A stretch of 64,000 nt of DNA, taken from positions 1,108,245 through 1,172,244 of the forward strand of contig VIEA01000001.1 of NCBI GenBank assembly GCA_008087055.1, in the 5' to 3' direction. This DNA comes from Gammaproteobacteria bacterium LSUCC0096 (GTDB lineage Bacteria; Pseudomonadota; Gammaproteobacteria; Pseudomonadales; Litorivicinaceae). This document shows, one piece after another, positions 8,187-17,238 of the stretch. The notes beneath the pieces were generated by a model. It saw only the letters and a list, made by a program, of their open reading frames with translations, did not search any database and had not been told where the DNA came from. The translations under genes were made by a program, and so were the position numbers. Positions within the stretch are counted from its first letter, which is position 1; each line of letters begins with the position of its first letter.

Positions 8187-8953
8187 TAGAACTGAGCAAT
8201 TACTGGCGCTAGTTCCGGCTTTAAGTAGGACTGAACTTCTGCGATGAGCGCATCGGGAATCCCAAACATCGCTTCAGCAATACCACCCGAGATTGCTGCC
8301 AGCGTATCAGCATCGCCACCTAGGGAAATCGCATTCCGAATTGCATCTTCATAAGATTCCGCCTCGATTGCACAAATGATTGATTCCGGCACACAGTATT
8401 GGCAAGTCTCGTTGTACACGTGCTCATCACGACAAATATCGACACTACGCTCCATGTCATACCCAAACATGTCCCCTACCGCCTCACGAATCGCCTCACC
8501 ATCAGCTCCATTTCTCGCTAGATAAACAGCTAGAACAACTGCCTGTGCTCCCTTAATACCCTCTGGATGAGAATGACTGACTTCGGTCACAATCTTGGCG
8601 ACCTCTAAAGCAACAGCGAGTTCGTCAAAAAGCCATCCCACGGGCGAGACCCGCATCGCGGCACCATTACCATAACTATTGTAGGGAGGCTGAATGTCTG
8701 GTGCAGCCAGCCATTTGATAAACCCTTGTCCGTAGCCACCAAGTGACTCGGTTGGTAAAACCTTACGCCCCCAACCCCTCATAGACTCAGCGGGATGTAT
8801 TTCATTGAGTAACGAGTCCGCGACTGCAACAGTCATGATTGTGTCATCAGTGATTCCAGCGCGCGGATGAAACAGTGGCGAAAAGTCTTTCCGTTTATTC
8901 CGCGAAAACTCGTAGGGCGAGCCAACGACATCGCCAATGATAGCCCCATACAT
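8162..8953 (-). CDS. ADP-ribosylglycohydrolase (DraG-like)
   Basis: This 263-residue enzyme has the Mg-binding signature of the ADP-ribosylglycohydrolase family: GDVVGSPYE at the N-terminus, GITDDTIMTVAVADSLL around residue 34, and GGDADTLAAISGGIAEA near residue 215, whose Asp residues hold the two metal ions. Such enzymes remove ADP-ribose from proteins or nucleic acids, or hydrolyse small ADP-ribose derivatives. GAGGAAT precedes the ATG. With ARPP-1 and the metallophosphoesterase it forms an ADP-ribose-themed cluster. No ADP-ribosyltransferase is visible in the window. Confidence 0.9.
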   Translation of the reverse strand: MYGAIIGDVVGSPYEFSRNKRKDFSPLFHPRAGITDDTIMTVAVADSLLNEIHPAESMRGWGRKVLPTESLGGYGQGFIKWLAAPDIQPPYNSYGNGAAMRVSPVGWLFDELAVALEVAKIVTEVSHSHPEGIKGAQAVVLAVYLARNGADGEAIREAVGDMFGYDMERSVDICRDEHVYNETCQYCVPESIICAIEAESYEDAIRNAISLGGDADTLAAISGGIAEAMFGIPDALIAEVQSYLKPELAPVIAQFYQRVDGSH

Positions 8954-9011
8954 AGGTATTCCTCGTTATCGTGCTAGGTTGTGCAAGATTTTTGACTGAT
9001 TAAATAGACAT

Positions 9012-9263
9012 CTAATCCCTCAAGACACTTTTTCCACTTTCTGTGGGCGTGCCTTCTCGGACGCGCCCAGTTTCCACTTGTTTAATCTCGACTAACCGTT
9101 CGTTATACATATTCATACAGTCAGCAAGATCGGTTAGAACACTATCTAAGAAATCATTAGCAGAAGGGGCATATCCGCGAAATGTCAGCACACAATCGAG
9201 AGTAACTTCATGCTGTCGATCATCAAAGTCAACAGGAACTATTTTTGGGTCTTTTCTATCCAT
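9012..9263 (-). CDS. Small hypothetical protein
   Basis: This 83-residue acidic protein is preceded by AGGTTAAGGA directly before the ATG. It has no transmembrane helix or signal peptide. The middle (APSANDFLDSVLTDLADCMNMYNE) looks helical. No family is recognised. It sits on the same strand between the ADP-ribosylglycohydrolase and the gene ending at 9292. Confidence 0.5.
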   Translation of the reverse strand: MDRKDPKIVPVDFDDRQHEVTLDCVLTFRGYAPSANDFLDSVLTDLADCMNMYNERLVEIKQVETGRVREGTPTESGKSVLRD

Positions 9264-9291
9264 TCCTTAACCTCAGATATATCAAAGCTCA

Positions 9292-9921
9292 CTAGTACGT
9301 TTCTCTTTCTAGCTCAGCCATCAACCTTGGTTGAAATTCTGGCAACCATTCCCTGAAATCACCAAGAATATCACCGGATACTTTTGGAACGGCCAAAGAC
9401 AGTGCCAAATGCAATGATGTTTCGTATAACAACTTCTCTTTGGCTGGGACTCGAACAAACGGAAACATCAGACTTTTCAAGAGAAGCAGTCCATGTTTTG
9501 GTAGACCGTTAGCAGCCCGAGGGTGACCGGGTGTAGTGTGCTGCAGAAATCGATCTTCAGGAGACAGACTAGTAACTCCGACATACGCTCCGTAAGTGCC
9601 GTTGTAATCGGTGTATCCATCACGTAACACCACGTAAGTATTGCAGGTGTAATTTCGACGCGGAGGAGGGTCTAAAAGAGATAATCGGCCACGTGCCTCA
9701 GCCAACCAGGGAATAGGCGTGACATCTAGCTCCTCACAAATACGTTCAGCAATGCCAATTTTGCTGTCTTTCCCGCGTCGCCTAATTTCACAATAAGCGA
9801 ATGATAGACTCTCGATTTCTTGCTTTGAACCAGAGCTAATGGTGGAGAATAGCTTCTGATAAGACGCCTTATGAAACCAATGCTCTGCAAGCATTCGGTT
9901 TAGTTTTTGATATGTACGCAT
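9292..9921 (-). CDS. Possible GIY-YIG-like nuclease-fold protein
   Basis: This protein is 209 residues from the ATG at 9921 (MRTYQKLN). A TTG at 9963 would extend it, but that stretch overlaps the likely promoter. The centre reads NTYVVLRDGY, then GAYVGVTSLSPEDRFLQH and KHGLLLLKSLMFPF. This spacing of a YVxL strand, a YVG strand, an Arg two residues past the ED, and a Leu-rich helix resembles GIY-YIG endonuclease domains. The terminal Glu of the family would be in KEKLLYETSLH. I infer the fold from this pattern only. It is divergent from the gene at 9976. Confidence 0.5.
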   Translation of the reverse strand: MRTYQKLNRMLAEHWFHKASYQKLFSTISSGSKQEIESLSFAYCEIRRRGKDSKIGIAERICEELDVTPIPWLAEARGRLSLLDPPPRRNYTCNTYVVLRDGYTDYNGTYGAYVGVTSLSPEDRFLQHTTPGHPRAANGLPKHGLLLLKSLMFPFVRVPAKEKLLYETSLHLALSLAVPKVSGDILGDFREWLPEFQPRLMAELERETY

Positions 9922-9975
9922 TGCTAAAACGTTATAGCATTTGATTAGTATATAAAACCTCAAGAGGCGATCTGG

Positions 9976-10293
9976 ATGAACCCAGAAACGATAATCGAAA
10001 TACTAAAAGATCGAGCTCCTGCAATACTTAACCCTACTCTTACTTTTGACATGGGTGCAGAATTCACGATTCTTGCGAAGAACGGTGTGATTTTTCAGCA
10101 GCCTGGGATGCTATTAGATTATTCAGGGGGACAAATTCCTTTTTCGGACGAGATGACTTCCGCTGAGTTTCTTATGACTATTGACGACCTCGCGAGCACT
10201 CTTGAGGGGTTCTTGATCCCGTATGAGGAAATAGATTCAGCGTCATTGGACTGGTTGCTGGATTGCATCGAAAGCTCGGGCTCACAAACTTGA
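9976..10293 (+). CDS. Hypothetical protein upstream of M15-like gene
   Basis: This 105-residue acidic protein has no signal peptide or transmembrane helix. It looks like an alpha/beta domain (LTFDMGAEFTILAKNGVIFQQ), and its C-terminal helix contains a Cys. The next gene begins at its stop codon (tTGa overlap), so the two are translated together. The family is not recognised. Confidence 0.55.
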   Translation: MNPETIIEILKDRAPAILNPTLTFDMGAEFTILAKNGVIFQQPGMLLDYSGGQIPFSDEMTSAEFLMTIDDLASTLEGFLIPYEEIDSASLDWLLDCIESSGSQT

Positions 10294-10859
10294 ATCACTT
10301 CCGTAAGGGCGAAGTGTATTGTGCCGCACCTATAAGATTAGAAAATCTGTGCTCAGCAGGCACTACAGCACAAGCTTTTCCAGACATCGACAATAGGCCG
10401 AAGAGTCAAGATTCTATCGACGCATTAAATGCCTTGATATCAAATATTCTAGAACCGATAAGACTTCACTATGGACACCTGACAATAACTCATGGTTTCA
10501 CAAGCCAAGCACTTGTGAACAAAGTGCCTAGCGGCGTAGCCAAACACTTGGATCAACATTGCAGTCATGAAATAAACGGGCGAGGTAAGCGAATTTGCGA
10601 CCGTAATGGCGCTTCTGCAGATATTTATGTCCCGAATGTTACTGCTATTGATTTAGTAGCATATGTGTTCGATCACCTGCCCTTCGACCGCATTTACTAT
10701 TATGGAGTAGAGAATTCCATTCACATCTCTTATGTCGAAGGTGATAATGCGGGTCAGGTGATCCAAATGCTTAAGAGAAACGGGAGACGGACTCCGAGAG
10801 TGATTTCAAACATATCAAAGTTTTTAACCGAGATTATTTCTACCGATTACTCTTCTTGA
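10290..10859 (+). CDS. Peptidase M15-like protein
   Basis: This protein is 189 residues from a TTG overlapping the previous stop; another TTG at 10263 is possible. A helix with LISNILEPIRLHYG is followed by LTITHGFTS, which matches the start of M15-type (VanX/DacB-like) zinc peptidase folds. SHEINGRGKRI...GASADIYV supplies the His and Asp, and NSIHISY the late His. Such proteins are often phage endolysins or stand-alone proteins with the metal site lost. Whether it is catalytic here is uncertain. Its end overlaps the convergent DUF262-HNH gene by 20 bases. Confidence 0.55.
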   Translation: MNHFRKGEVYCAAPIRLENLCSAGTTAQAFPDIDNRPKSQDSIDALNALISNILEPIRLHYGHLTITHGFTSQALVNKVPSGVAKHLDQHCSHEINGRGKRICDRNGASADIYVPNVTAIDLVAYVFDHLPFDRIYYYGVENSIHISYVEGDNAGQVIQMLKRNGRRTPRVISNISKFLTEIISTDYSS

Positions 10860-12108
10860 GGTTACACTGCATACACAGAGCTTGAGCATTAGCTAAGGTG
10901 GTCTTCCCTCCAGAGGACCATGGCACAATGTGATCAGCGTGCATTTCGTGAAGCTCTATCTTCTTGTTGCAATCAGGATTTTCACAATGCTGATTGGCCT
11001 TGTACCAGATCACAAACCGTTCCTCCTGGGTAAATTGCCGTGTGGAATCTTTAGCCTCTAAATTAGTTAGCGAAGCCAAGAACCACTTTAGATAAACCTC
11101 GTGTCTGGTCTGGATAGAACTTCGTTTCGCACCTTCGGCCTTAAATGCGCTCACATAATGAGCTAAATCGCGATCAACTGGGTCATTCGATGAAATTAGA
11201 GCATCAATTTTCTCTTGGCTACTCCCTATCTCTTTTCGCCTAGCCTCAAAATTGATAAAAGCAGTTCGGACAGTACTCGCATCATTACTAGATAAAGAAT
11301 AGCTATCCATTATTTTTGAAAGCACTAAATAAAGGTCTACGAAAGGCCATTTGTAGCTGAGTCCTGTTTCTTCGTTTGGAAATACTTTTTCCATGAACCG
11401 CAGCACTTTTTTTACTTTGTTTGCGACTTTTGAATTTTCATCAAATTCATCATGATTTGCATACATCCGCATTAGGTCAGCTGCTTTCACGTCATGAGAG
11501 CCGCCTGCTAGCTCTAGCTGAACGACGTGACTAAGATAATCCTGCCGCTCAAAACGAGCTGTTTTAATAGAGAGGCGATCGAATATGGGAAATGTGATAG
11601 CTATGTCATGAATGAAATCACGCATTTTTCCACCAACAGCATTACGCTTTTCCGCAGAATTCAGAGAGACACCCTCTTGAAGCCGTAAGAATAACTGTCG
11701 TATTTCATCGTCTGTAGCATCACTGATAACACTGATCTGTAGCTGATAACCGTCGAGCTTTTGCACAGCCTCTATAGGTAAGTCTGCGTGGTACTTGCCC
11801 GAAAGATTTCCAAAATCAGGCAGATCAGACGAGTCATTACTAAGCGCAAACTTACCCTGAACGAATTCATGAATCGTCGTGAGTCTCTGCTGCCCATCCA
11901 CAACATCAAACTGGTATTCAGAAATAGTGGAATCCCTGAAATAAAACTTAGGAAGATCGAAACCTCTTAAAATCGAGTCGATTAACCTCGCTTTTTGCGA
12001 ATCATTCCAAACTAAACCTCGTTGATAATCTGGACCGAAGTTTATTTTTCCGAACATATGGGGAATCACTAATGCGGCTATCGCATAGTTGTTTACATGT
12101 ACTTTCAT
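10840..12108 (-). CDS. DUF262-HNH nuclease (SspE/GmrSD-like)
   Basis: This 422-residue protein has an N-terminal DUF262 (GmrS/ParB-like NTPase) domain shown by YQRGLVWNDSQKARLIDSIL and DGQQRLTTIHEF. The C-terminus is a canonical HNH endonuclease with CENPDCNKK, HADHIVPWSSGG and LCMQCNLKKS. In the phosphorothioation system the effector SspE is a DUF262-DUF1524 protein that uses NTP hydrolysis and DNA nicking to block phage. This gene has the same plan with a different HNH type. It is the last gene of the minus-strand run, 23 bases after the PLD gene. It could be an SspE equivalent or a separate type IV-like enzyme. Confidence 0.8.
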   Translation of the reverse strand: MKVHVNNYAIAALVIPHMFGKINFGPDYQRGLVWNDSQKARLIDSILRGFDLPKFYFRDSTISEYQFDVVDGQQRLTTIHEFVQGKFALSNDSSDLPDFGNLSGKYHADLPIEAVQKLDGYQLQISVISDATDDEIRQLFLRLQEGVSLNSAEKRNAVGGKMRDFIHDIAITFPIFDRLSIKTARFERQDYLSHVVQLELAGGSHDVKAADLMRMYANHDEFDENSKVANKVKKVLRFMEKVFPNEETGLSYKWPFVDLYLVLSKIMDSYSLSSNDASTVRTAFINFEARRKEIGSSQEKIDALISSNDPVDRDLAHYVSAFKAEGAKRSSIQTRHEVYLKWFLASLTNLEAKDSTRQFTQEERFVIWYKANQHCENPDCNKKIELHEMHADHIVPWSSGGKTTLANAQALCMQCNLKKSNR

Positions 12109-12131
12109 TCGCTAAGCTATATATCCTGCGG

Positions 12132-12968
12132 TTAATGATTCAAACTCAATACTTGAGAATGTCCAGGAACAGTAATCGAAATCTCGTCGTTTTTAAATTT
12201 TTGTATCAACTCAACTAGATTTGCCAATAAATCTTTTATCTCACGCCTATATGGTGCTGGGTCATCATAAACATCATCATGTAACTTGCTAGATAGGTAA
12301 CCAAAACTTGCTGTCCCACCATTTTCTTTCAATGTTTCTTTAATCCAGCGATACGCAGCACTCGACTCAAACTGCCCAACAGTGCTCCATCGATGCGCAT
12401 CCATTGCTTCACCCTGAGGAAAATCAGAACAATAAAGTGATCTTTTCTCGATAAAAATGTCTTCGGGCCAAGCCGGAAATTGCTGAGAATCGTGTTGCGA
12501 AAGTTGTTCTATGTAGTCACGCATTTTTTGTAGCTCACGGGGACCCAAGACCACCCCTTCAGACCATAAGTTGTCAGCTATCTGTATATCTCTATCAGAT
12601 GGAACACCTTCGGTACTGAGCTCATCATTGCAATATCCAACTAACGCCAGCCCACTTCCCGTTAAGTTCGCGCTTCCAACAAAAAGGACCGAATCAAAAA
12701 GATACAGCTTGACGTGCAGTGCTGAGGAGACACGGACATGAATCCCATGTGACAAAGCAATCTCCAATGCTTCAATAGAGCATGCGCCGGCTAAAACATC
12801 AGACGGATTACACCTGATCAGCAATCTGTCGTTTCGAATGACATCTCGACTTTGGAGCACCAAGTTAATCCCTGGCATTGTAAAGAAAGCCGAGTATATC
12901 CAGCATCTCTCGGACAATCTGAAATGGGCAACCAATCGCTCTCGTAATTCAGCAGTCGGCAGCAACAT
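12132..12968 (-). CDS. PLD-family nuclease, SspH-like position
   Basis: This 278-residue protein has a single HKD motif (HVKLYLFD, followed by FVGSANLTGSGL) in the middle, as in phospholipase D-superfamily nucleases that work as dimers. The C-terminal 100 residues are helical and unassigned. It starts two bases after the GHKL ATPase stop, so it is translationally linked. In the SspFGH restriction arm described for some SspABCD loci, a nuclease damages DNA lacking phosphorothioate. The letter assignment here is inferred from order and domain type. Confidence 0.75.
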   Translation of the reverse strand: MLLPTAELRERLVAHFRLSERCWIYSAFFTMPGINLVLQSRDVIRNDRLLIRCNPSDVLAGACSIEALEIALSHGIHVRVSSALHVKLYLFDSVLFVGSANLTGSGLALVGYCNDELSTEGVPSDRDIQIADNLWSEGVVLGPRELQKMRDYIEQLSQHDSQQFPAWPEDIFIEKRSLYCSDFPQGEAMDAHRWSTVGQFESSAAYRWIKETLKENGGTASFGYLSSKLHDDVYDDPAPYRREIKDLLANLVELIQKFKNDEISITVPGHSQVLSLNH

Positions 12969-12970
12969 TT

Positions 12971-14740
12971 TTACGATTCGTTCAGCTTAAATAGTAACTT
13001 TTTGATCCACGAACCCCACTTCTCGCGGAATTCCTCTAGGATTTGTTGTTGTTTATCATCGTAAAGTTCGTCTTCAGCACGCGCAGCCGCTAATAGAAAC
13101 AGATTCATCGCTAAAGCTTCTTGAGTATCCGGCCCTTTACAAATCTTGTCGTAAAGCTCGTCTTGGAATGGATGCTTTCTATTAAGCACAATAGTCATTA
13201 CGTGACCTGATCGTTCGATCGTATAGAATTGATTCCCGGGCCAACTCTTTTCTGCAATCGTGACTCCTGCATTTTTGATTTCATCAACCATATGCTGCAG
13301 CTGTTCTTCAGGTAAATCGCCATACTCTATAGTCAGAATATCTCTGAGTTGAGTGTCCTGCTCTTCCTGAGTGATACTGTCTTTCTCATGAGCCGTCTTC
13401 GTGGGTGCTTTATCCTTTTGGAAGTCTTCACCCGCCATTGCAGATGACTGGCTTGCAGGGTCCGTGCGAGTAGCGGAGCCTTTACCACCAGCTGTCTTGC
13501 CCTTCTCTGGAGCCATTCCGTCGATGCGATCTTTCATACCCTTGTGTGCTTGCTTAAATCGCATGCTGAGTTGTGCTCGGAGAGCTATTTTGTGATCGTA
13601 ATCGACATCGTCCGCCGATACTCCATCAAGTAGATTCTGTACTTCTTCCTGCTCAATGTAATCTACATCACGAACCGCTTGTTTATTATTCGTAACGCCA
13701 AACAGTTCATCTAAATCCGGTTCAAAGCGAATTTCACATCCCCAATATCTCTCTTTAAGCTCCTGAGGATTGAAGTATCCAAAACAACCGAAATCAATTT
13801 CTCTACCTGCTCTGACGAATGAAATACCGGTATTGGATTTGTAGTGATCAACTATGTCCGCGTTATCTGCGTTTCTCGTCCACCTTGCAATATCCTGTCG
13901 AATAGTCGAAAAGCGCATTTCCACGTATGAGGTTTGGCCTCCAACACCAATAACAGCGATCTTTTGAACGTCGCCAAACATTTCGTTTGTGGCTTCACTC
14001 TCGAATCCTGGAAGGTTATGCGGAGTCATTAAATAGAGTGGGTCATTCGGCAAAAGTTGATTACTTTCGACCCCTTCATCATTGGGCTTCACCACCAAAA
14101 TTCGGATGTCCCTTCGGCGACCATATGTATCGTCATCATCCAGGAAATGTCTATAAATCCGGCAAAAGTTGGATTCCATCCTTTTCACAAGGGTCTGCGT
14201 TCTTTTGAGGTCCAAACGGTCGCAGTTCTCCCAGACAATAAGTGACCCATGCTCTTTAATTTGAAGGTCTAAATGCCTAAGAAGATTTCCGGGAATAGCA
14301 CACTCTTCGACTGGGTTGGTCTCTTGTTGTTTTGATTCAATCACCTCGTCAATATCGAGATAGGTTGAATGACAGATTCCGCCTTGCCAGGAATAAACCG
14401 TCACACGTTTACATTGGCTGATGGATGCGAGAGGTAATCCGACTCCAAAGCGACCAATACCTCCTCTCTGATTAAGTCGCGTGCCTTGGGCAAATGCCAA
14501 GCAAATACCCAAAACATCGGCTGGCATACCGTGACCATCATCGTACACAGCAAGAGAGCGAACATTTGCGACAGTGCGAGCCGCGCTCACATTTTCTTCA
14601 AATGCCATAATCCGAATGTTGTCCGCATCAGCCTGTATTGAGTTATCAACGAGTTCAGCTAGAGCCATCGATGTATCTTTATATCCGGCATCACGAAAAG
14701 ACATGATCGCTGTAGCAGCAGGAAAGATATGTGTTGTCAT
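12971..14740 (-). CDS. GHKL/Hsp90-type ATPase, SspG-like position
   Basis: This protein is 589 residues from the ATG at 14740, two bases after the helicase stop; an ATG at 14755 would overlap that gene. The Bergerat ATP site is clear: ELVDNSIQAD (N box), DDGHGM (G1) and GRFGVGLPLASI (G2), within the first 110 residues. The middle resembles the transducer domains of GHKL machines. The region around residues 415-460 is low-complexity (Lys/Gly/Ser/Ala/Thr) and probably a linker. GHKL ATPases occur in many DNA-repair and defence systems. It would give ATP-driven clamping in the restriction arm (inferred). Confidence 0.75.
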   Translation of the reverse strand: MTTHIFPAATAIMSFRDAGYKDTSMALAELVDNSIQADADNIRIMAFEENVSAARTVANVRSLAVYDDGHGMPADVLGICLAFAQGTRLNQRGGIGRFGVGLPLASISQCKRVTVYSWQGGICHSTYLDIDEVIESKQQETNPVEECAIPGNLLRHLDLQIKEHGSLIVWENCDRLDLKRTQTLVKRMESNFCRIYRHFLDDDDTYGRRRDIRILVVKPNDEGVESNQLLPNDPLYLMTPHNLPGFESEATNEMFGDVQKIAVIGVGGQTSYVEMRFSTIRQDIARWTRNADNADIVDHYKSNTGISFVRAGREIDFGCFGYFNPQELKERYWGCEIRFEPDLDELFGVTNNKQAVRDVDYIEQEEVQNLLDGVSADDVDYDHKIALRAQLSMRFKQAHKGMKDRIDGMAPEKGKTAGGKGSATRTDPASQSSAMAGEDFQKDKAPTKTAHEKDSITQEEQDTQLRDILTIEYGDLPEEQLQHMVDEIKNAGVTIAEKSWPGNQFYTIERSGHVMTIVLNRKHPFQDELYDKICKGPDTQEALAMNLFLLAAARAEDELYDDKQQQILEEFREKWGSWIKKLLFKLNES

Positions 14741-14742
14741 AG

Positions 14743-16332
14743 TTAGTGTTCCCATACATCGTTGAAGTAGTTGTAGGCCATATTCTCGGATGGCATTCCC
14801 AAAATATTGTCAATCACGTCAATCACCGTAGCCGACAAATTGCCTCCATTTTTCGGTCCTCTGATCGCACGACCTATCATCTGCGAATAGAGAACTACAG
14901 ATGCTGTAGGTCTAGTGATAAAAACCGTATTGGTATTGGGAGCATCAAAACCTGTGGTCAGTACCCCATAATTAATTAAGAAATTCACTTCGCCAGCTTT
15001 ATATTGGCGTATAGACTCCGCTCGATCGTAGGGGCTTGTTGAGCCGGTTATAAGCCGTGAATCAATATCGCGAGCGGTGCATAAGTCAGAAAGTAATTCG
15101 GCATGAGCGACTGAACAAGCAAAAACAATAACCTGCTTATCCTCACTATCAAGCTCTACCAATCGGTTAAAAATCAGAAGATTGCGTTCATTTTGCTCAC
15201 CGAGCCTCTTCAAAAAACCTTCCGGTAACTCCATTAACTCGGTCAGTTTCCTGCGCTCATCGTCGGTGAGGTCAAGATCAAGGTCTGTTTTAATTTCCTC
15301 TCGCTCCAAGCGGGCTAAGACTCCGAGGTCCTGGAGATAGCCGATCCCATCTTCCATCGCCGTACCGTCATCGTGACATAAACCAACTTTATTACCGTTG
15401 AAGAACTGATTTAGCCTTCGATTTTCATCTTCATCATCTCCACGGCCGGGAGTGGCTGTCAGGCCCATTATTCTGGGAGGGATCGAAGCCATGGACAATG
15501 TGCTTATTGCGACATCGTAGGTCGGTGCGATTGCTTTGTGAGCTTCATCCACCACAATCATCCGAGTGTGTTTACTTATTGAATCCAAGAGTTTCAGATC
15601 ACTGGCTGACTTTAGTTGAGCATGAATGGACTGGAAGCTGGCAACTACAAAACCTCTTTCTGGTACTGACCCCGGCCGTTCTACGCCACCCCAAACGCGC
15701 GTAATGGCAACCATATGATCACCCTTCTCACGCCATATTCGTTCAATAGACTCTACGGCCTGTTGGCACAACTCTTCAGAATGTGCGAGCCAGACTATCA
15801 GCGCAGGCCCAGGTGGCTCTTCGCGAAGAATATCGGCCATTAGCTCACAAGCTGTTCGAGTCTTACCAGCTCCCGTCGGCATATGTAACAAAACTCTAGA
15901 TGAGCTCTCTCGCAGCTTTTGAAGAGCGCGTATCTTGATATTGAATTGATATGGATGAAGGTCTGTCTGAACAGAGATAAGGGAAATTGGATTGATGACA
16001 GCTTTTTTATCCTGTGGACCGAATTCTTTCGGTAGCCCAAGCGTTTGCAACAATCGCTGCACTGCTTCAGATCGAATAGACCATTGAACAGTCCTACCAG
16101 ACCCTAGCACATAAGAACGATCGAAATCGTCCATATGAGACAAAACCATATCACGGAGCTTTTTTTCAGCGAGGATCGCAGCACCATAGCGTTGAACTAA
16201 GATGGCACTCAACCTTGAGGAGGTTACCTTTACGCGAAACAGCCTTTCCATGCTTTCGAGGGTTTCCATACCCACAAGTTCGGAAAGCTTCGCCACACCA
16301 AAGCGGTTCATAATGGTTAGAAGCTTTTCCAT
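14743..16332 (-). CDS. SF2 DEAD/DEAH helicase, SspF-like position
   Basis: This 529-residue protein begins with an unassigned helical region (about 125 residues) followed by a full SF2 helicase core: the Q-motif-like HPYQ, Walker A PTGAGKT, motif II VVDEAHK, motif III GLTATPGR and motif VI QMIGRAIRG. It resembles type III restriction/UvrB-like translocases. It is separated from the SspD-like gene by 36 bases and coupled to the GHKL ATPase gene. Together with those genes it fits the three-gene SspFGH cassette that accompanies SspBCD in other genomes. Confidence 0.8.
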   Translation of the reverse strand: MEKLLTIMNRFGVAKLSELVGMETLESMERLFRVKVTSSRLSAILVQRYGAAILAEKKLRDMVLSHMDDFDRSYVLGSGRTVQWSIRSEAVQRLLQTLGLPKEFGPQDKKAVINPISLISVQTDLHPYQFNIKIRALQKLRESSSRVLLHMPTGAGKTRTACELMADILREEPPGPALIVWLAHSEELCQQAVESIERIWREKGDHMVAITRVWGGVERPGSVPERGFVVASFQSIHAQLKSASDLKLLDSISKHTRMIVVDEAHKAIAPTYDVAISTLSMASIPPRIMGLTATPGRGDDEDENRRLNQFFNGNKVGLCHDDGTAMEDGIGYLQDLGVLARLEREEIKTDLDLDLTDDERRKLTELMELPEGFLKRLGEQNERNLLIFNRLVELDSEDKQVIVFACSVAHAELLSDLCTARDIDSRLITGSTSPYDRAESIRQYKAGEVNFLINYGVLTTGFDAPNTNTVFITRPTASVVLYSQMIGRAIRGPKNGGNLSATVIDVIDNILGMPSENMAYNYFNDVWEH

Positions 16333-16368
16333 GCAAAGTAATCCTTACTTGTTTACTGGATACACATA

Positions 16369-17238
16369 TCACTTATGACATGAAAAGCAAATCTTTGAAG
16401 ACCCATAGACCTCTTCGATCGAAACACCCTCATCCGAATCAGGACGTAGTGCATTACCAGGGCGCCGACCTATTCTAGCCTTACGTTTTTCAAAATCTGC
16501 CTTGATTTGCTCAACCCTCTCAGGCTGTGAGAGTTCGATTAGTGACTCCCTCTCAGACCATGTAAATGGAGAGCCGTTCTCGATGGCATCTTTTTCGTAT
16601 TTGATAGCCTCAGCAAACGCATCAGGATGCTTCTCCATCAGATGAACCCACTCAATTTTTTGCTGATAAAAACAGAAGGTACAGCCGCTCCTACTCCGCC
16701 ATTTATAGTATTCAGGCAAGCCGAGTCCGTAATCTTCTAGAATCGAAAACACCCCTTCCTTATCGATTCCTTTATCCATAAACGGCATACATGGAACGAT
16801 TAAATCATTTGTCGAGATGTAACCTTCCCGGAAGGTTTCATCAGCTCTAATGGCAACAAGGGTGACAACCTTATTACCTTCTTCGAGCGTCGGTTCAATC
16901 CACTCTTCAAAGGGCTTAATTTTAAGTTGACGTGTACACCAGCGCGTTTGAGGCGAAGGCAGAAAATGCCCATAACGAATCTTGAGCCAATAATCGAAAT
17001 CACGATCAGCATTCAAATGAACGATATTTTTACCCAGGACGACTTCAAGTTTTTGTAGGTACTCGTATACCTCAGGTAACTCTTTACCCGTGTCTGAGAA
17101 GAAGTACTCGATGTCTAAGTCAGGATGCTCCTGCGACATAAATACTGCTAAAGCAGATGAGTCTTTTCCGCCCGATAGCCCTAATACAAAACGGGTTCCA
17201 TCAGGCTGCTCGTACAACTTGTCAACGGACAACTTCAT
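16369..17238 (-). CDS. sspD: PAPS-reductase-like ATP pyrophosphatase (SspD/DndC-like)
   Basis: This 289-residue protein has the N-type ATP pyrophosphatase loop LSGGKDSSALAV at residues 20-31. Cysteines in RWCTRQLK, SGCTFCF and the C-terminal CFSCHK could carry sulfur or an Fe-S cluster, as in DndC. In Dnd and Ssp phosphorothioation this enzyme activates the DNA phosphate with ATP so that sulfur can be inserted. Its ATG overlaps the stop of the SspC-like gene (ATGA). The assignment rests on domain and position between the DUF4007/ATPase pair and the restriction genes. Confidence 0.85.
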   Translation of the reverse strand: MKLSVDKLYEQPDGTRFVLGLSGGKDSSALAVFMSQEHPDLDIEYFFSDTGKELPEVYEYLQKLEVVLGKNIVHLNADRDFDYWLKIRYGHFLPSPQTRWCTRQLKIKPFEEWIEPTLEEGNKVVTLVAIRADETFREGYISTNDLIVPCMPFMDKGIDKEGVFSILEDYGLGLPEYYKWRSRSGCTFCFYQQKIEWVHLMEKHPDAFAEAIKYEKDAIENGSPFTWSERESLIELSQPERVEQIKADFEKRKARIGRRPGNALRPDSDEGVSIEEVYGSSKICFSCHK

